The position numbers were made by a program, and so were the translations under genes. DNA of 64,000 nucleotides, taken from NCBI RefSeq assembly GCF_040182365.1, contig NZ_CP144460.1:2480001-2544000 (forward strand), given 5' to 3'. The DNA is from Xanthomonas sp. 10-10. GTDB lineage: Bacteria > Pseudomonadota > Gammaproteobacteria > Xanthomonadales > Xanthomonadaceae. Below the pieces are notes generated by a model. It was given only the letters and a program-made list of their open reading frames with translations. It was not told where the DNA came from and did no database searches. Positions within the stretch are counted from its first letter, which is position 1. Every line of letters starts with the position of its first letter. Of this stretch, positions 24,439-35,109 are shown in pieces.

Positions 24439-26312
24439 CAGCGTACGGCGCCCAGGATGGCTTGGAAGATGGTGTCGGCGGTGGAGATCATCTGTGCGGC
24501 GGCCTGATAGGCCTGCTGCAGCTTGAGCATGTTGGCGGCTTCCTCGTCGAGGTTGACGCCGGAAATCGAATCGCGGCTGGCCTGCGCCTGGTCGTTGATG
24601 ACCTTCTGCGCGTCGGCGGCGTAATCGGCCGCGCGCGCCGCCGAGCCCACCGACGTGGTCAGGCCCGACAGCGCGCCGTTGAGCGTGACGGTGCCGCCGC
24701 TGAGCGCTTTGGCATCGTCGATCTTGGCCAGCAACTTGGCATTGCCGTTGTCGCTGGAGCCGGCGCCCATCGGGCCCACGCCGAACGTATCGCCGGCCTT
24801 GGGCGCGCCATCCAGCGTGAAGCTCCAGCCGTTGGCGCTGATGGCCTGGCCGGCGGTGTAGGCGAACGGGCCGGTACCGTCGATGGTGTATTGATTGGCG
24901 TCGATGAACTCCACCGACGACGGGGTCAGCAGCGCCGGGTTCTGCGCATTGGTGACCTTGACGTCGCTGATCTTGCCCGAGCCCAGGTTGGCGACGGTGG
25001 CGGTGGCCTTGACCGGGGTGGCCGCGGCAATGCGCGACGGGTCGGTGATGGCCACCGATAGGGTGCCGGCCAGTCCGGCGGTGGGCTGCAGCAGGAATTT
25101 GTCGCCGTTGGCCGGTGTACCGCCAACCACCATGCTCACGCCATTGAGCACCAGCGGGTTGGCAGGGGTACCGGTGCCGGTCATCGGCACCGCCGCGCCG
25201 GTGCTGGCGCTGGTGGCCTTCCACGCAGTGCCGTCGAAGCTGAGCGTGACGTTCTGCCCGTCCACCGCCGACATGTTGCTGAAGCTGGCGGTCAGTGACG
25301 CGGTGCCGGTGTTGCCCGGGTTGGCCGCAGTGGTAGGCGAACCGATATTGAAGAAGTTGCCGCCCATCGCGCCGTACAGGTCCATGCCCTGCGCGTGACC
25401 GGCGTTGAAGGTGCTGGCCATGCCCACCGCAAGGCGGCCCAGTTCGGCCTGGGTCGGCTCCAGCACGCTGCTGCGAAATTCCAGCAGGCCGCCGATCTGG
25501 CCGCCCAACGAACTGGCGCTGAGGCTGACGTTCTGTCCCTGGGTCTGCATCGCCACCTGCAGCTTGGTCGGCTGGTAGGGGTCGGCGACGGTGGTGAGCT
25601 TGGACGAGGTGGTTCCCACCACCAGCGCCTGGCCACCGGCGGTGAAGACATTCATGAAGCCGCCGTCCTGCATCACCGCGGTGCCGCCGGTGTAGCCCAC
25701 CAGCTTGCTCACCAGCGCATCGCGCTGGTCCAGCATGTCCGGCGACGCGTTGGCCGCGCTGTTGCCGATGGTGCCGTTGATCTTGGCGATCTGCTGCGTC
25801 AAACGGTTGACTTCGTCCACCGAGGACGTCAATCCGCTGTTGACTTCATTGCTCAGGCTGTCCATCTGCCCGTTGAGCTGCTTGAAACGCGTCGCCAGCG
25901 AATTGCCGCTGTCGAGCATGCTCTGGCGCTCGGCGGTGGAGGACGCATTGGACGACACCGCACTGGTGGAGTCGAAGAAGTTCGACCACAGCCCGGCCAC
26001 ATTGGTGGCGGTGTTGGAATACAGCGCGTCCACGCGGTTGGACAGCGAGGACAGCTGCTGCAGGCGCGAGAGTTCGCCGCCGCTGTCGAGCAGGCGCGAG
26101 ATGGCCAGCTGATCCGCCACCCGACCCACATCGGTGATCTTGGCGCCATTGCCCACGAACGCGTAGCCCATGTCGGTGGGCGTGCGCGTTGCAAATTCCA
26201 CCCGCTGGCGGCTGTAGCCTTCGGTATTGATGTTGGCGACGTTATGGCTAACGGTCGACAACGCCCGTTGGAAGGCGATCAGCGCGCTGGTCCCGGTGGA
26301 CATGATGGACAT
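24438..26312 (-). CDS. flgK: FlgK, hook-filament junction protein (HAP1)
   Basis: The 624-residue protein has the rod-hook-HAP N-motif (MSTGTSALIAFQRALSTVSH, NVANINTEGYSRQRV) and the C-terminal motif SGVNLDEEAANMLKLQQAYQAAAQMI. The ribosome site GAGG lies 8 bases before ATG 26312; ATG 26303 is an alternative. It links the hook to FlgL and the filament. Confidence 0.95.
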   Translation of the reverse strand: MSIMSTGTSALIAFQRALSTVSHNVANINTEGYSRQRVEFATRTPTDMGYAFVGNGAKITDVGRVADQLAISRLLDSGGELSRLQQLSSLSNRVDALYSNTATNVAGLWSNFFDSTSAVSSNASSTAERQSMLDSGNSLATRFKQLNGQMDSLSNEVNSGLTSSVDEVNRLTQQIAKINGTIGNSAANASPDMLDQRDALVSKLVGYTGGTAVMQDGGFMNVFTAGGQALVVGTTSSKLTTVADPYQPTKLQVAMQTQGQNVSLSASSLGGQIGGLLEFRSSVLEPTQAELGRLAVGMASTFNAGHAQGMDLYGAMGGNFFNIGSPTTAANPGNTGTASLTASFSNMSAVDGQNVTLSFDGTAWKATSASTGAAVPMTGTGTPANPLVLNGVSMVVGGTPANGDKFLLQPTAGLAGTLSVAITDPSRIAAATPVKATATVANLGSGKISDVKVTNAQNPALLTPSSVEFIDANQYTIDGTGPFAYTAGQAISANGWSFTLDGAPKAGDTFGVGPMGAGSSDNGNAKLLAKIDDAKALSGGTVTLNGALSGLTTSVGSAARAADYAADAQKVINDQAQASRDSISGVNLDEEAANMLKLQQAYQAAAQMISTADTIFQAILGAVR

Positions 26313-26323
26313 GGGCGTTTACC

Positions 26324-27502
26324 TCAACGACGGGTGGTGCCGAACCCGGCGGGCTCGGCGGTACTGGCGTAACGGTTGGACAGATCTGCCGCTGCGTTGC
26401 CGATGGCGGCCACCGCGCGGTCGATGGTCGGCCCGTTGGCGATCGCCGCGATCTTGGCTGCGTAGCCCGGATCGGTGGCGTAACCGGCCTGTTGCAAGCC
26501 GCGTGCAAAACCGCTGATATCGGTGCCGGCCTGCAAGGCGCCCTGGTAGCGGCTGTTGTTCTTCAACAGGCGCACGTAGTCGGCAAAGCTCTCCTCGGCC
26601 GAGCCATAGGCGCGGAAATCGGCGGTTTCGGTTGTTTTGACGCCGTTGACGTATTCGTGGGTGCCGGTGGTGACCCTGGCGCCGTTCCAGCCGGTGGCCT
26701 TGATGCCGAACAGGTTGTTGGAATCGCCGCCGTTGCCGATGCCGCGCCGGCCCCAGCCGGTTTCCAGCGCGGCCTGCGCGACCAGCGCACGCGGGTCCAC
26801 GCCCAGTTCGCGCGCGGCCTTCTGCGCATGCGTCCAGATCTTGGCGACAAAGCCTTCCGGAGTGCGCTCGCCCAGGCTGGCCGCAGCGCTGCTGGCCGCG
26901 CTCGCGTTGACGGCGGCATTGGCATCGGCGGCATCGCTGGCGGCCACGTCGCTCCAGCGGTCGTTGGCCGAGGGCCAGCTCAGTGCGGCTGCATCGTCGC
27001 TGCCGGCATCGCTGCTGCCGGTGCGACCGGCGATCATGTCCAGCACCTGGCTCATGCCGACGCCGCCCAGCGCACCTGCGCCGAGCTTGGCTGCCGCGCC
27101 CAGGGTCGCGCCGATGCCGCTGGCGGCGCCATCGCGGGCGGGCAGCGGCAACGAGGCATCGCGCTTGCCGGCCACCAGCGAATAGGCCTTGGCGGCGTCG
27201 GCGGTGCTCAGCGAGGTGTTCAACGCCGGGCCGCCGGTATCGCCGCTCAGCTGCTTGGAGATCATCGCCGACAGGCCCAGGCCCTTGCCTTCGGTCAGCG
27301 CCTTGGCCATCTGCTGGTCGTACATCTCGCGGAACATCTGGTTTTCACCCGGAAACATCGGGTCGCCGGAGCTCGCATCGCGCATGCTCTTGACCAGCAT
27401 CTGCGCGAACTGGCCTTCGAGCTGACGGGAGACCTTGTCGATCTTTGCCGGATCGGCCTTGGTGCTCGGGTTGAGATCAATGGGCGAGGCTGCGATACGC
27501 AT
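26324..27502 (-). CDS. flgJ: FlgJ, rod assembly protein with peptidoglycan hydrolase domain
   Basis: The 392-residue protein has two parts. The N-terminal rod-capping domain is about 1-100 (LEGQFAQMLVKSMRDASSGD, QMFREMYDQQMAK). The C-terminal GH73 glucosaminidase domain starts near 215 (PEGFVAKIWTHAQKAARELG, AQAALETGWGRRGIG with the catalytic Glu, NLFGIKATGWNG). It is exported to the periplasm by the flagellar system and opens the cell wall for the rod. An Ala-rich linker separates the domains. It starts 1 bp after flgI. Confidence 0.95.
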   Translation of the reverse strand: MRIAASPIDLNPSTKADPAKIDKVSRQLEGQFAQMLVKSMRDASSGDPMFPGENQMFREMYDQQMAKALTEGKGLGLSAMISKQLSGDTGGPALNTSLSTADAAKAYSLVAGKRDASLPLPARDGAASGIGATLGAAAKLGAGALGGVGMSQVLDMIAGRTGSSDAGSDDAAALSWPSANDRWSDVAASDAADANAAVNASAASSAAASLGERTPEGFVAKIWTHAQKAARELGVDPRALVAQAALETGWGRRGIGNGGDSNNLFGIKATGWNGARVTTGTHEYVNGVKTTETADFRAYGSAEESFADYVRLLKNNSRYQGALQAGTDISGFARGLQQAGYATDPGYAAKIAAIANGPTIDRAVAAIGNAAADLSNRYASTAEPAGFGTTRR

Positions 27503-27503
27503 G

Positions 27504-29325
<1,822 letters not shown>

Positions 29326-29363
29326 GGCGTGGATTCCTGAGAGGGCAGCGACCGGCGGGCCGA

Positions 29364-30149
29364 TCAGACGTTGTTGTTCAAGTAACCGAGCATCGAGTCG
29401 GTGGTGGAGATCGCCTTGGCGTTCATTTCGTAGGCGCGCTGGGTCTCGATCATGCTCACCAGCTCTTCCACCGTATTGACGTTGCTGCCTTCCAGCGCGC
29501 CCTGCACGGTGGTACCCAGGCCGTTGAGGCCCGGAGTGCCGTTCTGCGCGGGGCCGGAGGCGGTGGTTTCGACGAACAGGTTCTCGCCCTTGGACTGCAG
29601 GCCCGAGGGGTTGATGAAGTCGGTCAGCGTCAGCGCACCGATTTCCTGCGCGGCGGCCTGCCCGGCCAGGGTCACGCTGATGGTGCCGTCGTTGCCGATG
29701 GTCAGCGACTGCGCGCCTTCGGGCACCTGGATGCCCGGCTGCAGCGGGTAGCCACTGTTGGTGACCACTTCGCCCTGCGCGTTGATCTGGAAGGTGCCGT
29801 CGCGGGTGTAGGCCGAGGTACCGTCGGGCATTTGCACTTCGAAGAAGCCGCGCCCGTTGACCATGACGTCGAGCGCGCGGCCGGTCTGCTGCTGGCTGCC
29901 CTGGTCGAAGCCCTTGAAGGTGGATACCACGCGCACACCGGTGCCCAGCTGCAGGCCGGTCGGCAGCTGCGTCTGCGCCGACGTCGAGCCGCCTGGAGCG
30001 CGCACCTGTTGATACAGCAGGTCTTCGAACGCGGCACGGTCGCGCTTGAAGCCGGTGGTATTGGTATTGGCCAGGTTGTTGGAAATGACCGACATGCGCG
30101 TCTGCTGCGCATCCAGTCCGGTTTTGGCGACCCACAAAGCCTGATTCAT
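29364..30149 (-). CDS. flgG: FlgG, distal rod protein
   Basis: ATG 30149 (MNQALWVAKTGLDAQQTRMS) gives 261 residues behind a GAGG site. The rod signature NNLANTNTTGFKRDRAAFED is near the start and EELVSMIETQRAYEMNAKAI near the end. It is separated from flgF by an unusual 918-bp repeat-bearing gap, so flgGHIJKL may need its own promoter. Confidence 0.95.
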   Translation of the reverse strand: MNQALWVAKTGLDAQQTRMSVISNNLANTNTTGFKRDRAAFEDLLYQQVRAPGGSTSAQTQLPTGLQLGTGVRVVSTFKGFDQGSQQQTGRALDVMVNGRGFFEVQMPDGTSAYTRDGTFQINAQGEVVTNSGYPLQPGIQVPEGAQSLTIGNDGTISVTLAGQAAAQEIGALTLTDFINPSGLQSKGENLFVETTASGPAQNGTPGLNGLGTTVQGALEGSNVNTVEELVSMIETQRAYEMNAKAISTTDSMLGYLNNNV

Positions 30150-31067
30150 GACCCGATTCCTCGTTAGACCCGGGGATGTGTTCCGGGTACGGCTGGGTAT
30201 ATGCACGTGCCGTGCCAAAGCCGCGCCGGATTTTTGCCGGCTGTGCGCTGGATCACGCGGAGCGGGCGCGGCGGCCTGCGCGGGGCAGGGGGGGGCGGAT
30301 AGGCTGCGGCTAGGCGGAAGCGGTGGAAACCTGCGCCGCAGATCAGGCGCGGCAGAGCGCTCGCCGGTCAGCGAGGAGTTCGACGAGCTGTAAACCCTTG
30401 GCGCTGCGTGCGGAAGGGTTCTTGGGATTTGCCGGCTGGCATTGCGACGCAGTCGACAGGGTGGTTGGTCGAGGGCGCGGTGCCCTCACCGCTCGCGGGA
30501 CACGCCGCAAGTACGTCCATGTAGGCTCGGTGGCGGCATCCATGCCGCCACACGGTCCTGCAAGCGGCGAGGACACCGCACCAGAGCGTTTGCCGGTTGC
30601 TTTCAAAGCTTGTCCATTGCTCGGCTTGTATTGAGAAGATGAGGGGTGGCGCCGTTCCTCAGCAACCCATGTCAGGCAGTGTTTGCACCCTGCGGACCGA
30701 CCGTCTCGACTGGTCCTTGCCCGCCCACCGTCGCGGGACCTTACGCGGCATGGATGCCGCGTAAGAGCCTACAGGGACGTACTTGCGGCGTGTCCCGCGA
30801 CGGTGGGCGGGCAAGGGCCCTGCAACCAAGTCACAAACCAGCGCTCTGCAGCGAAGGCCCAGATCAGCAGCATTGCCAACCTCACACACCTGGCCGACAA
30901 ACCATCGGTAGTCAGCGTCAACCGCGTACGAACCGCCTGCGAGACCGCAGGAGTCGGAGTCGAAGGACATGTCACTTCGCGAGCCACGTCCCCCTGGCGG
31001 CCGCCATCCAGGTGCGCGGCAGAGCTGCAAAACCAATCGGCGGGAGGGCAGTGGGCGTCAGTCGCGC
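30150..31067. repeat. Repeat-rich intergenic insert between flgF and flgG
   Basis: This 918-bp stretch interrupts an otherwise tight flg operon. Two copies of a Xanthomonas-type repeat lie in opposite orientation: 30494-30528 matches the reverse complement of 30765-30799 at 34 of 35 positions. The second copy sits in a 25-bp perfect inverted repeat (30715-30739 and 30792-30816) enclosing the palindrome TTACGCGGCAT/ATGCCGCGTAA (30741-30764). Open frames here only translate the repeats. No sigma-54 or sigma-28 promoter for flgG was found inside. Confidence 0.75.
30715..30816. repeat. Cruciform-forming inverted repeat (25-bp perfect arms)
   Basis: Left arm 30715-30739 (CCTTGCCCGCCCACCGTCGC and on) is the exact reverse complement of 30792-30816. 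A nested 11-bp-arm palindrome lies at 30741-30764. In RNA on either strand it would form a long branched hairpin that could attenuate or stabilise the flg transcript. Confidence 0.85.
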
Positions 31068-31823
31068 TTAACCGCTGACACGCAGCAGCGAATTGGCCGA
31101 CTGGGCGTTGTCGTCGCCGTTCTTGATGATCTTGACCTGCATTTCAAACTGCCGCTGCAGCTGGATCATCTCCACCAGCGCGCCGGCGGCATCCACGTTG
31201 CTGCCTTCCAGCATGCCGCTGTTGACGGTCTTGCCGGTGGCCACCGCGAACGCCTGCGCCGGGTCGGTGCTGGTGTTGCGCATCAGCCCGTCGGGGCGCC
31301 GCGTCAGCCGGTCGGCGGGGGCATCGACCACCTTCATCTTGCCGACGATGGCCATGGTCTGCGGCCCTTCGCCCTGCGGAATGATCGAGATGCTGCCGTC
31401 GCTGCCGATTTCCATCGCCTGGTGCGGCGGAATGGTCATCGGGTTGCCGCCTTCATCCAGCACCGCGTGGCCGTTGGCGGTGACCAGCTGGCCATTGGCG
31501 GTGAGCGCCAACTCGCCGTTGCGGGTGTAGGCCTCGCTGCCGTCGGGCGACTGCACCGCCAGCCAGCGGTCCTGCTGCAGCGACACGTCCAGCGGGTTGC
31601 CGGTCACCTTCTGATGGCCCTGGCTGCGGTCGAAGCCCTGGTCCACATGCAACGCATCGATCCGCGACGGATAGCCCTTGCCTTGGATCTTGAACGCCTC
31701 GGTATTGGCCAACGCGGCCTTGAACCCCACCGTATCGACGTTGGCGAGATTGTGCGACACGGTGCTCTGTGCCTGCAGGGAGGCACGGGCACCGGTCATC
31801 GCAACGTAGAGAGCTTTGTCCAT
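31068..31823 (-). CDS. flgF: FlgF, proximal rod protein
   Basis: ATG 31823 (MDKALYVAMTGARASLQAQS) gives 251 residues. The rod motif STVSHNLANVDTVGFKAALA and the C-terminal GALVEMIQLQRQFEMQVKII are present. The longer open frame upstream only translates the GGGAATC repeat (RFPIPDSRFPI) and is not part of the protein. Confidence 0.94.
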   Translation of the reverse strand: MDKALYVAMTGARASLQAQSTVSHNLANVDTVGFKAALANTEAFKIQGKGYPSRIDALHVDQGFDRSQGHQKVTGNPLDVSLQQDRWLAVQSPDGSEAYTRNGELALTANGQLVTANGHAVLDEGGNPMTIPPHQAMEIGSDGSISIIPQGEGPQTMAIVGKMKVVDAPADRLTRRPDGLMRNTSTDPAQAFAVATGKTVNSGMLEGSNVDAAGALVEMIQLQRQFEMQVKIIKNGDDNAQSANSLLRVSG

Positions 31824-31828
31824 GGGGC

Positions 31829-31998
31829 ACCGGGAATCGGGAATCGGGAATCGGTAATGGAGAATCGGGAATCGGGAATCGGGAATCGGGAATCGCAAAA
31901 GCGGGATTGCGGGGACTGGGGAGTTGGGGACAAGGCCGGCATCGATTACGCGCGACGCCGGCTCTTACGATTCCCTAATCCCGATTCCCCATTCCCAG
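31829..31998. repeat. GGGAATC-bordered inverted-repeat element A
   Basis: About nine GGGAATC-type heptamers run from 31831 to 31895, and their inverse (GATTCCCTAATCCCGATTCC) lies at 31969-31996. A unique core of about 70 bp separates them. The element fills the flgE-flgF spacer. Elements B and C share the same borders. Confidence 0.75.
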
Positions 31999-32001
31999 CC
32001 G

Positions 32002-33225
32002 TTAACGGATATTGATAATCGTCTGGGTGACCTGATCCTGGGTCGAGATCATCTGCGAGTTGGCCTGGAAGTTGCGCTGGGCCACGATCATGTTCACCAG
32101 CTGCTCGGTCAGGTCCACCGTGGAGGCTTCCAGCGAGCCGGACTCGATCTGGCCCAGGTCCGAGGTGTCTGGCGCACCGGTGCGGGCGGCGCCGGAGGTG
32201 TAGCTTTCGGCCCACATGTTGTTGCCCTGCGACTGCAGGCCCTGCGGGTTGACGAAGCTGCTCAGCGCAACCTGGCCCAGCGGCTTGTCGGCACCGTTGG
32301 AATAGCGCGCGAACACCACGCCGCTGGTGTCGATGCTGATCTCGTTGAGCTTGCCGCTGGCATAGCCGTCCTGGCGGGTGTCGCGCAGGGCGAAGGCTTC
32401 GCCGTACTGAGTGGAGCCGCTGACGTCCAGGCGCATGTTCAGCACGCCGGCACCGGTGCTGGGGGTGAACGGGTCCATCGTGATGATGCCGTTGGCCGGG
32501 GTGGTCAGCGAGCCGGTGTCGGAGAACTGCAGCGTGGTCGGCGCACCGACCGCCGCACCGTCCACGTAGTTGTGCACCTGCCATTCGTTCGGGTTGGCGG
32601 TCTTGACGAAATAGGAGGTCTGCACGTGGCTGACGCCCAGCGAGTCATAGACGTTGATGCCGCCGGTGGAATGGCTGTAGGTCTTGTCGTCGGCCGGGCT
32701 GAACGGGGTCACCGTCGGTGCGGTGGCATTGCCGGGCAGGGTGAAGGCCAGGTTGACCGTGGAGGTCGACTTGGGCGGGCTGTCGGTGGTCAGCAACTGC
32801 AGGTCCGACAGGCGGCCCACGTCGAAGCCATTGCCGCTGGGGTTGGGCGCGAACACCTGCAGGCGCGCACCCTGCGGATTGACCACGTAGCCATTGGCAT
32901 CGGTCTGGAAGTTGCCGGCGCGGGTGTACATCTTGGCGCCGTTGGAGGTCACGGTGAAGAAGCCCTCGCCGGAGACGGCCAGGTCCAGGCTGCGCCCGGT
33001 CGGGTCGATATTGCCCTGCGAGAACTGCTGCGCCACGTTGCTGACCCGCACGCCCGACCCAACCGCATTGCGCGACAGGCCGTAGCTGGTGCTCTGGAAC
33101 ATGTCGGCGAACTCGGCGCGCGATTCCTTGAAACCGGTGGTATTGACGTTGGCGATGTTGTTGGAGGTGACGTTCAGATCGGCATTGGCTGCGTTGATGC
33201 CGGACAACGAGGTATTGAAAGCCAT
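32002..33225 (-). CDS. flgE: FlgE, flagellar hook protein
   Basis: The 407-residue protein starts MAFNTSLSGINAANADLNVT with SNNIANVNTTGFKESRAEFA and ends VDLTEQLVNMIVAQRNFQAN. It polymerises into the hook under the FlgD cap. Length and order (after flgD) are typical. Confidence 0.95.
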   Translation of the reverse strand: MAFNTSLSGINAANADLNVTSNNIANVNTTGFKESRAEFADMFQSTSYGLSRNAVGSGVRVSNVAQQFSQGNIDPTGRSLDLAVSGEGFFTVTSNGAKMYTRAGNFQTDANGYVVNPQGARLQVFAPNPSGNGFDVGRLSDLQLLTTDSPPKSTSTVNLAFTLPGNATAPTVTPFSPADDKTYSHSTGGINVYDSLGVSHVQTSYFVKTANPNEWQVHNYVDGAAVGAPTTLQFSDTGSLTTPANGIITMDPFTPSTGAGVLNMRLDVSGSTQYGEAFALRDTRQDGYASGKLNEISIDTSGVVFARYSNGADKPLGQVALSSFVNPQGLQSQGNNMWAESYTSGAARTGAPDTSDLGQIESGSLEASTVDLTEQLVNMIVAQRNFQANSQMISTQDQVTQTIINIR

Positions 33226-33256
33226 GGATGAGTTCCTTTGAGTGTCGGTTGCCGGC

Positions 33257-33928
33257 TCAGCTGACGCGGAGCACGTTGGCGAGCGGGGACGTACCGAGCC
33301 CCGTCAGGTTGAGATACAGGCCGTCCGAGCCGATCGTGACGCTGTCCACCGGTGCATCGACATAGGTGGACAATTTGCTCTTGGAACCGGCGGTGTCGGT
33401 CTGGGTGGCGGTAATGCCGTACTTGCCGGCAGCCATGCGGTTGCCGTTGGCGTCGGTGCCATCCCAGGCGAACGACACCTCGCCGGCGGCGCTGGCCGGC
33501 ACGCTGAGCTGCTTGACGAAGGCGCCGTTGGCATCTGTGATTTCGAAGTTGACGGTGCCGGCCGAGGTCGCCGCGACCACGCCCTTGGCCGAGCCGGTGG
33601 CGTCGATGGCGACCTGCGCGGAGGGCACCAGCACGTTGTGCCCGACCAGCGCCGCGCCCTTGAGCACCTGGTCGGCGTTCATCGAATCGGAGAAGTTGCC
33701 GACCTTGGTATTGAGGTCGCCAATGCCCTGCACGGTGGAGAACTGCGCCAACTGGCCCAGGAACGCGCTGTTTTCCATCGGTTTGAGCGGGTCCTGGTGT
33801 TGCAGCTGCTCGGTCATCAACTTGAGGAAGTCGGCCTGGCCCAGGGACTCCTCCTTCTTTTTCGTGGAGGCGGCGCTGCTGGTGCTCAGCCCGAGACTGG
33901 CGTAGAGGTCACTGCCGATCGTGCTCAT
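33257..33928 (-). CDS. flgD: FlgD, hook assembly cap
   Basis: The 223-residue protein has the FlgD core LGQADFLKLMTEQLQHQDPL, NSAFLGQLAQFSTVQGI and a C-terminal FlgD Ig-like domain (AAGEVSFAWDGTDANGNRMA). It caps the growing hook and is later replaced by FlgK. Confidence 0.94.
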   Translation of the reverse strand: MSTIGSDLYASLGLSTSSAASTKKKEESLGQADFLKLMTEQLQHQDPLKPMENSAFLGQLAQFSTVQGIGDLNTKVGNFSDSMNADQVLKGAALVGHNVLVPSAQVAIDATGSAKGVVAATSAGTVNFEITDANGAFVKQLSVPASAAGEVSFAWDGTDANGNRMAAGKYGITATQTDTAGSKSKLSTYVDAPVDSVTIGSDGLYLNLTGLGTSPLANVLRVS

Positions 33929-33965
33929 CTGGAATGGTCCGTTAGTAAAGGTCAGCTAGGATGGG

Positions 33966-34373
33966 TCAGCGACCCATCGTGAGAGTCGCGAGCGCCAGTT
34001 CCTTGGCGGTATTGAGCATTTCCACGCCGGCCTGGTAGTTGCGCGAGGCCGAGATCATGTTGACCATCTGCGAGACCGGGTCCACGTCGGGCGAGAACAC
34101 GTAGCCGTCGGCATCGGCCAGCGGATGGCCTGGCTCGTAGCGACGGATCGGCGGCGCGTTGGTGGTGGTGATTTCCTTGACGTTCACCGAGGTCAGGCTG
34201 GGGTCCTGGCGGCTCTGCTGGGCCTGGAAAATCGGCTCGATCGGCTTGTAGGTCGCTTCTGCAGAACCGGCCACCGAGTCGGCATTGGCCAGGTTGGAGG
34301 CAATGGTGCTCAGGCGGACCGACTGCGCATGCAGCGCCGAGCCGGCCACATCGAAAATGGGAAGATTGCTCAT
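33966..34373 (-). CDS. flgC: FlgC, proximal rod protein
   Basis: The 135-residue protein has the rod motif LSTIASNLANADSVAGSAEA and the C-terminal VNMISASRNYQAGVEMLNTA. It follows flgB by 3 bp and precedes flgD. Confidence 0.95.
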   Translation of the reverse strand: MSNLPIFDVAGSALHAQSVRLSTIASNLANADSVAGSAEATYKPIEPIFQAQQSRQDPSLTSVNVKEITTTNAPPIRRYEPGHPLADADGYVFSPDVDPVSQMVNMISASRNYQAGVEMLNTAKELALATLTMGR

Positions 34374-34376
34374 GAC

Positions 34377-34778
34377 TTATTGGCCCGTGATCGCGGTGAG
34401 CATCGAGCGCACCTTGGATTCGAGGAAGCTCAGCGACGCGCGGTATTCCAGCGCGGCGCGGCCGTAGGCGGCGCGTTCTGCATCCGGATCGACGGTATTG
34501 CCGTCCAGGCTTGGCTGGTCGGATTCGCGGGTGATCTGGAACGGATTGAGCCCGGCGCTGCCGCCCACTTCGTAGTGCTTAGCGTCGGTGGCCTGCATCA
34601 GGCCGCCGTCCTGCACGCCCTGGGCCGATTTCAGCGCCGCTTCGAAGTTGAGATCCTTGGCCTTGTACCCGGGGGTGTCCACATTGCTCAGATTGCTGGC
34701 AATGAGCTTCATGCGCTGCTCGCGCAGCGTCAACGCGTCGCCATGGACGCCGAGGAAGGACGAGAAGGGATTGGACAC
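34377..34778 (-). CDS. flgB: FlgB, proximal rod protein
   Basis: The 133-residue protein has MKLIASNLSNVDTPGYKAKD near the N-terminus. It is the first gene of the flgBCDEFGHIJKL run and lies about 32 bp behind a near-perfect sigma-54 promoter. Confidence 0.95.
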   Translation of the reverse strand: MSNPFSSFLGVHGDALTLREQRMKLIASNLSNVDTPGYKAKDLNFEAALKSAQGVQDGGLMQATDAKHYEVGGSAGLNPFQITRESDQPSLDGNTVDPDAERAAYGRAALEYRASLSFLESKVRSMLTAITGQ

Positions 34779-35109
34779 GGTGCTCTCCCGCGAAGTGTTG
34801 CCAGGGAGGAAGCAATGTTTGTGCCAATCGAGGTGGCGCGGGCCGCAGAACGCGGAGAACGATCGGCGCTGCCGACGAACGGCAACTTGCCGTCCGGAAG
34901 ATGCGATGGAGCCCTGTCCACGAAGTTTGCTTCAATCAAGCGCGGCAAGCCGGAAGGTTCGGCCTTCCCGGAGGCGCGGTCTGGCGTCGCAGGTGCCGCC
35001 TCGAGGGCGCGTCGACGCACCGACCCAATTTATCCGCGGCGGTGTGCTTGCAGCCCGGCGCAGCGCGCTGTCCTGCGATCGGCGCCGATCCGGCGGCCGA
35101 GCAACTTGC
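34779..35109. other. Spacer between flgB and cheV
   Basis: The 331-bp gap holds the sigma-54 promoter of flgB (listed separately) at its flgB-proximal end. The remaining roughly 280 bp, including the end of the convergently placed leader, shows no gene or clear terminator; overlapping open frames there look accidental. Confidence 0.5.
34810..34828 (-). promoter_or_regulatory. Sigma-54 promoter of the flgB operon
   Basis: The minus strand reads TTGGCACAAACATTGCTT, matching the consensus TGGCAC-N5-TTGCW exactly with GG-N10-GC. Confidence 0.92.

Noticed and set aside
30343-31071. Open frames in the flgF-flgG gap encoding Arg-rich peptides with RRKYV and ASMP motifs
   Set aside because: Both strands give similar peptides because they translate the two inverted repeat copies. 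There is no ribosome site or domain, so they are repeat shadows.
31824-31898. N-terminal extension of FlgF reading RFPIPDSRFPI
   Set aside because: It is a translation of the GGGAATC heptamer array. FlgF homology starts at MDKALYVAM (31823).
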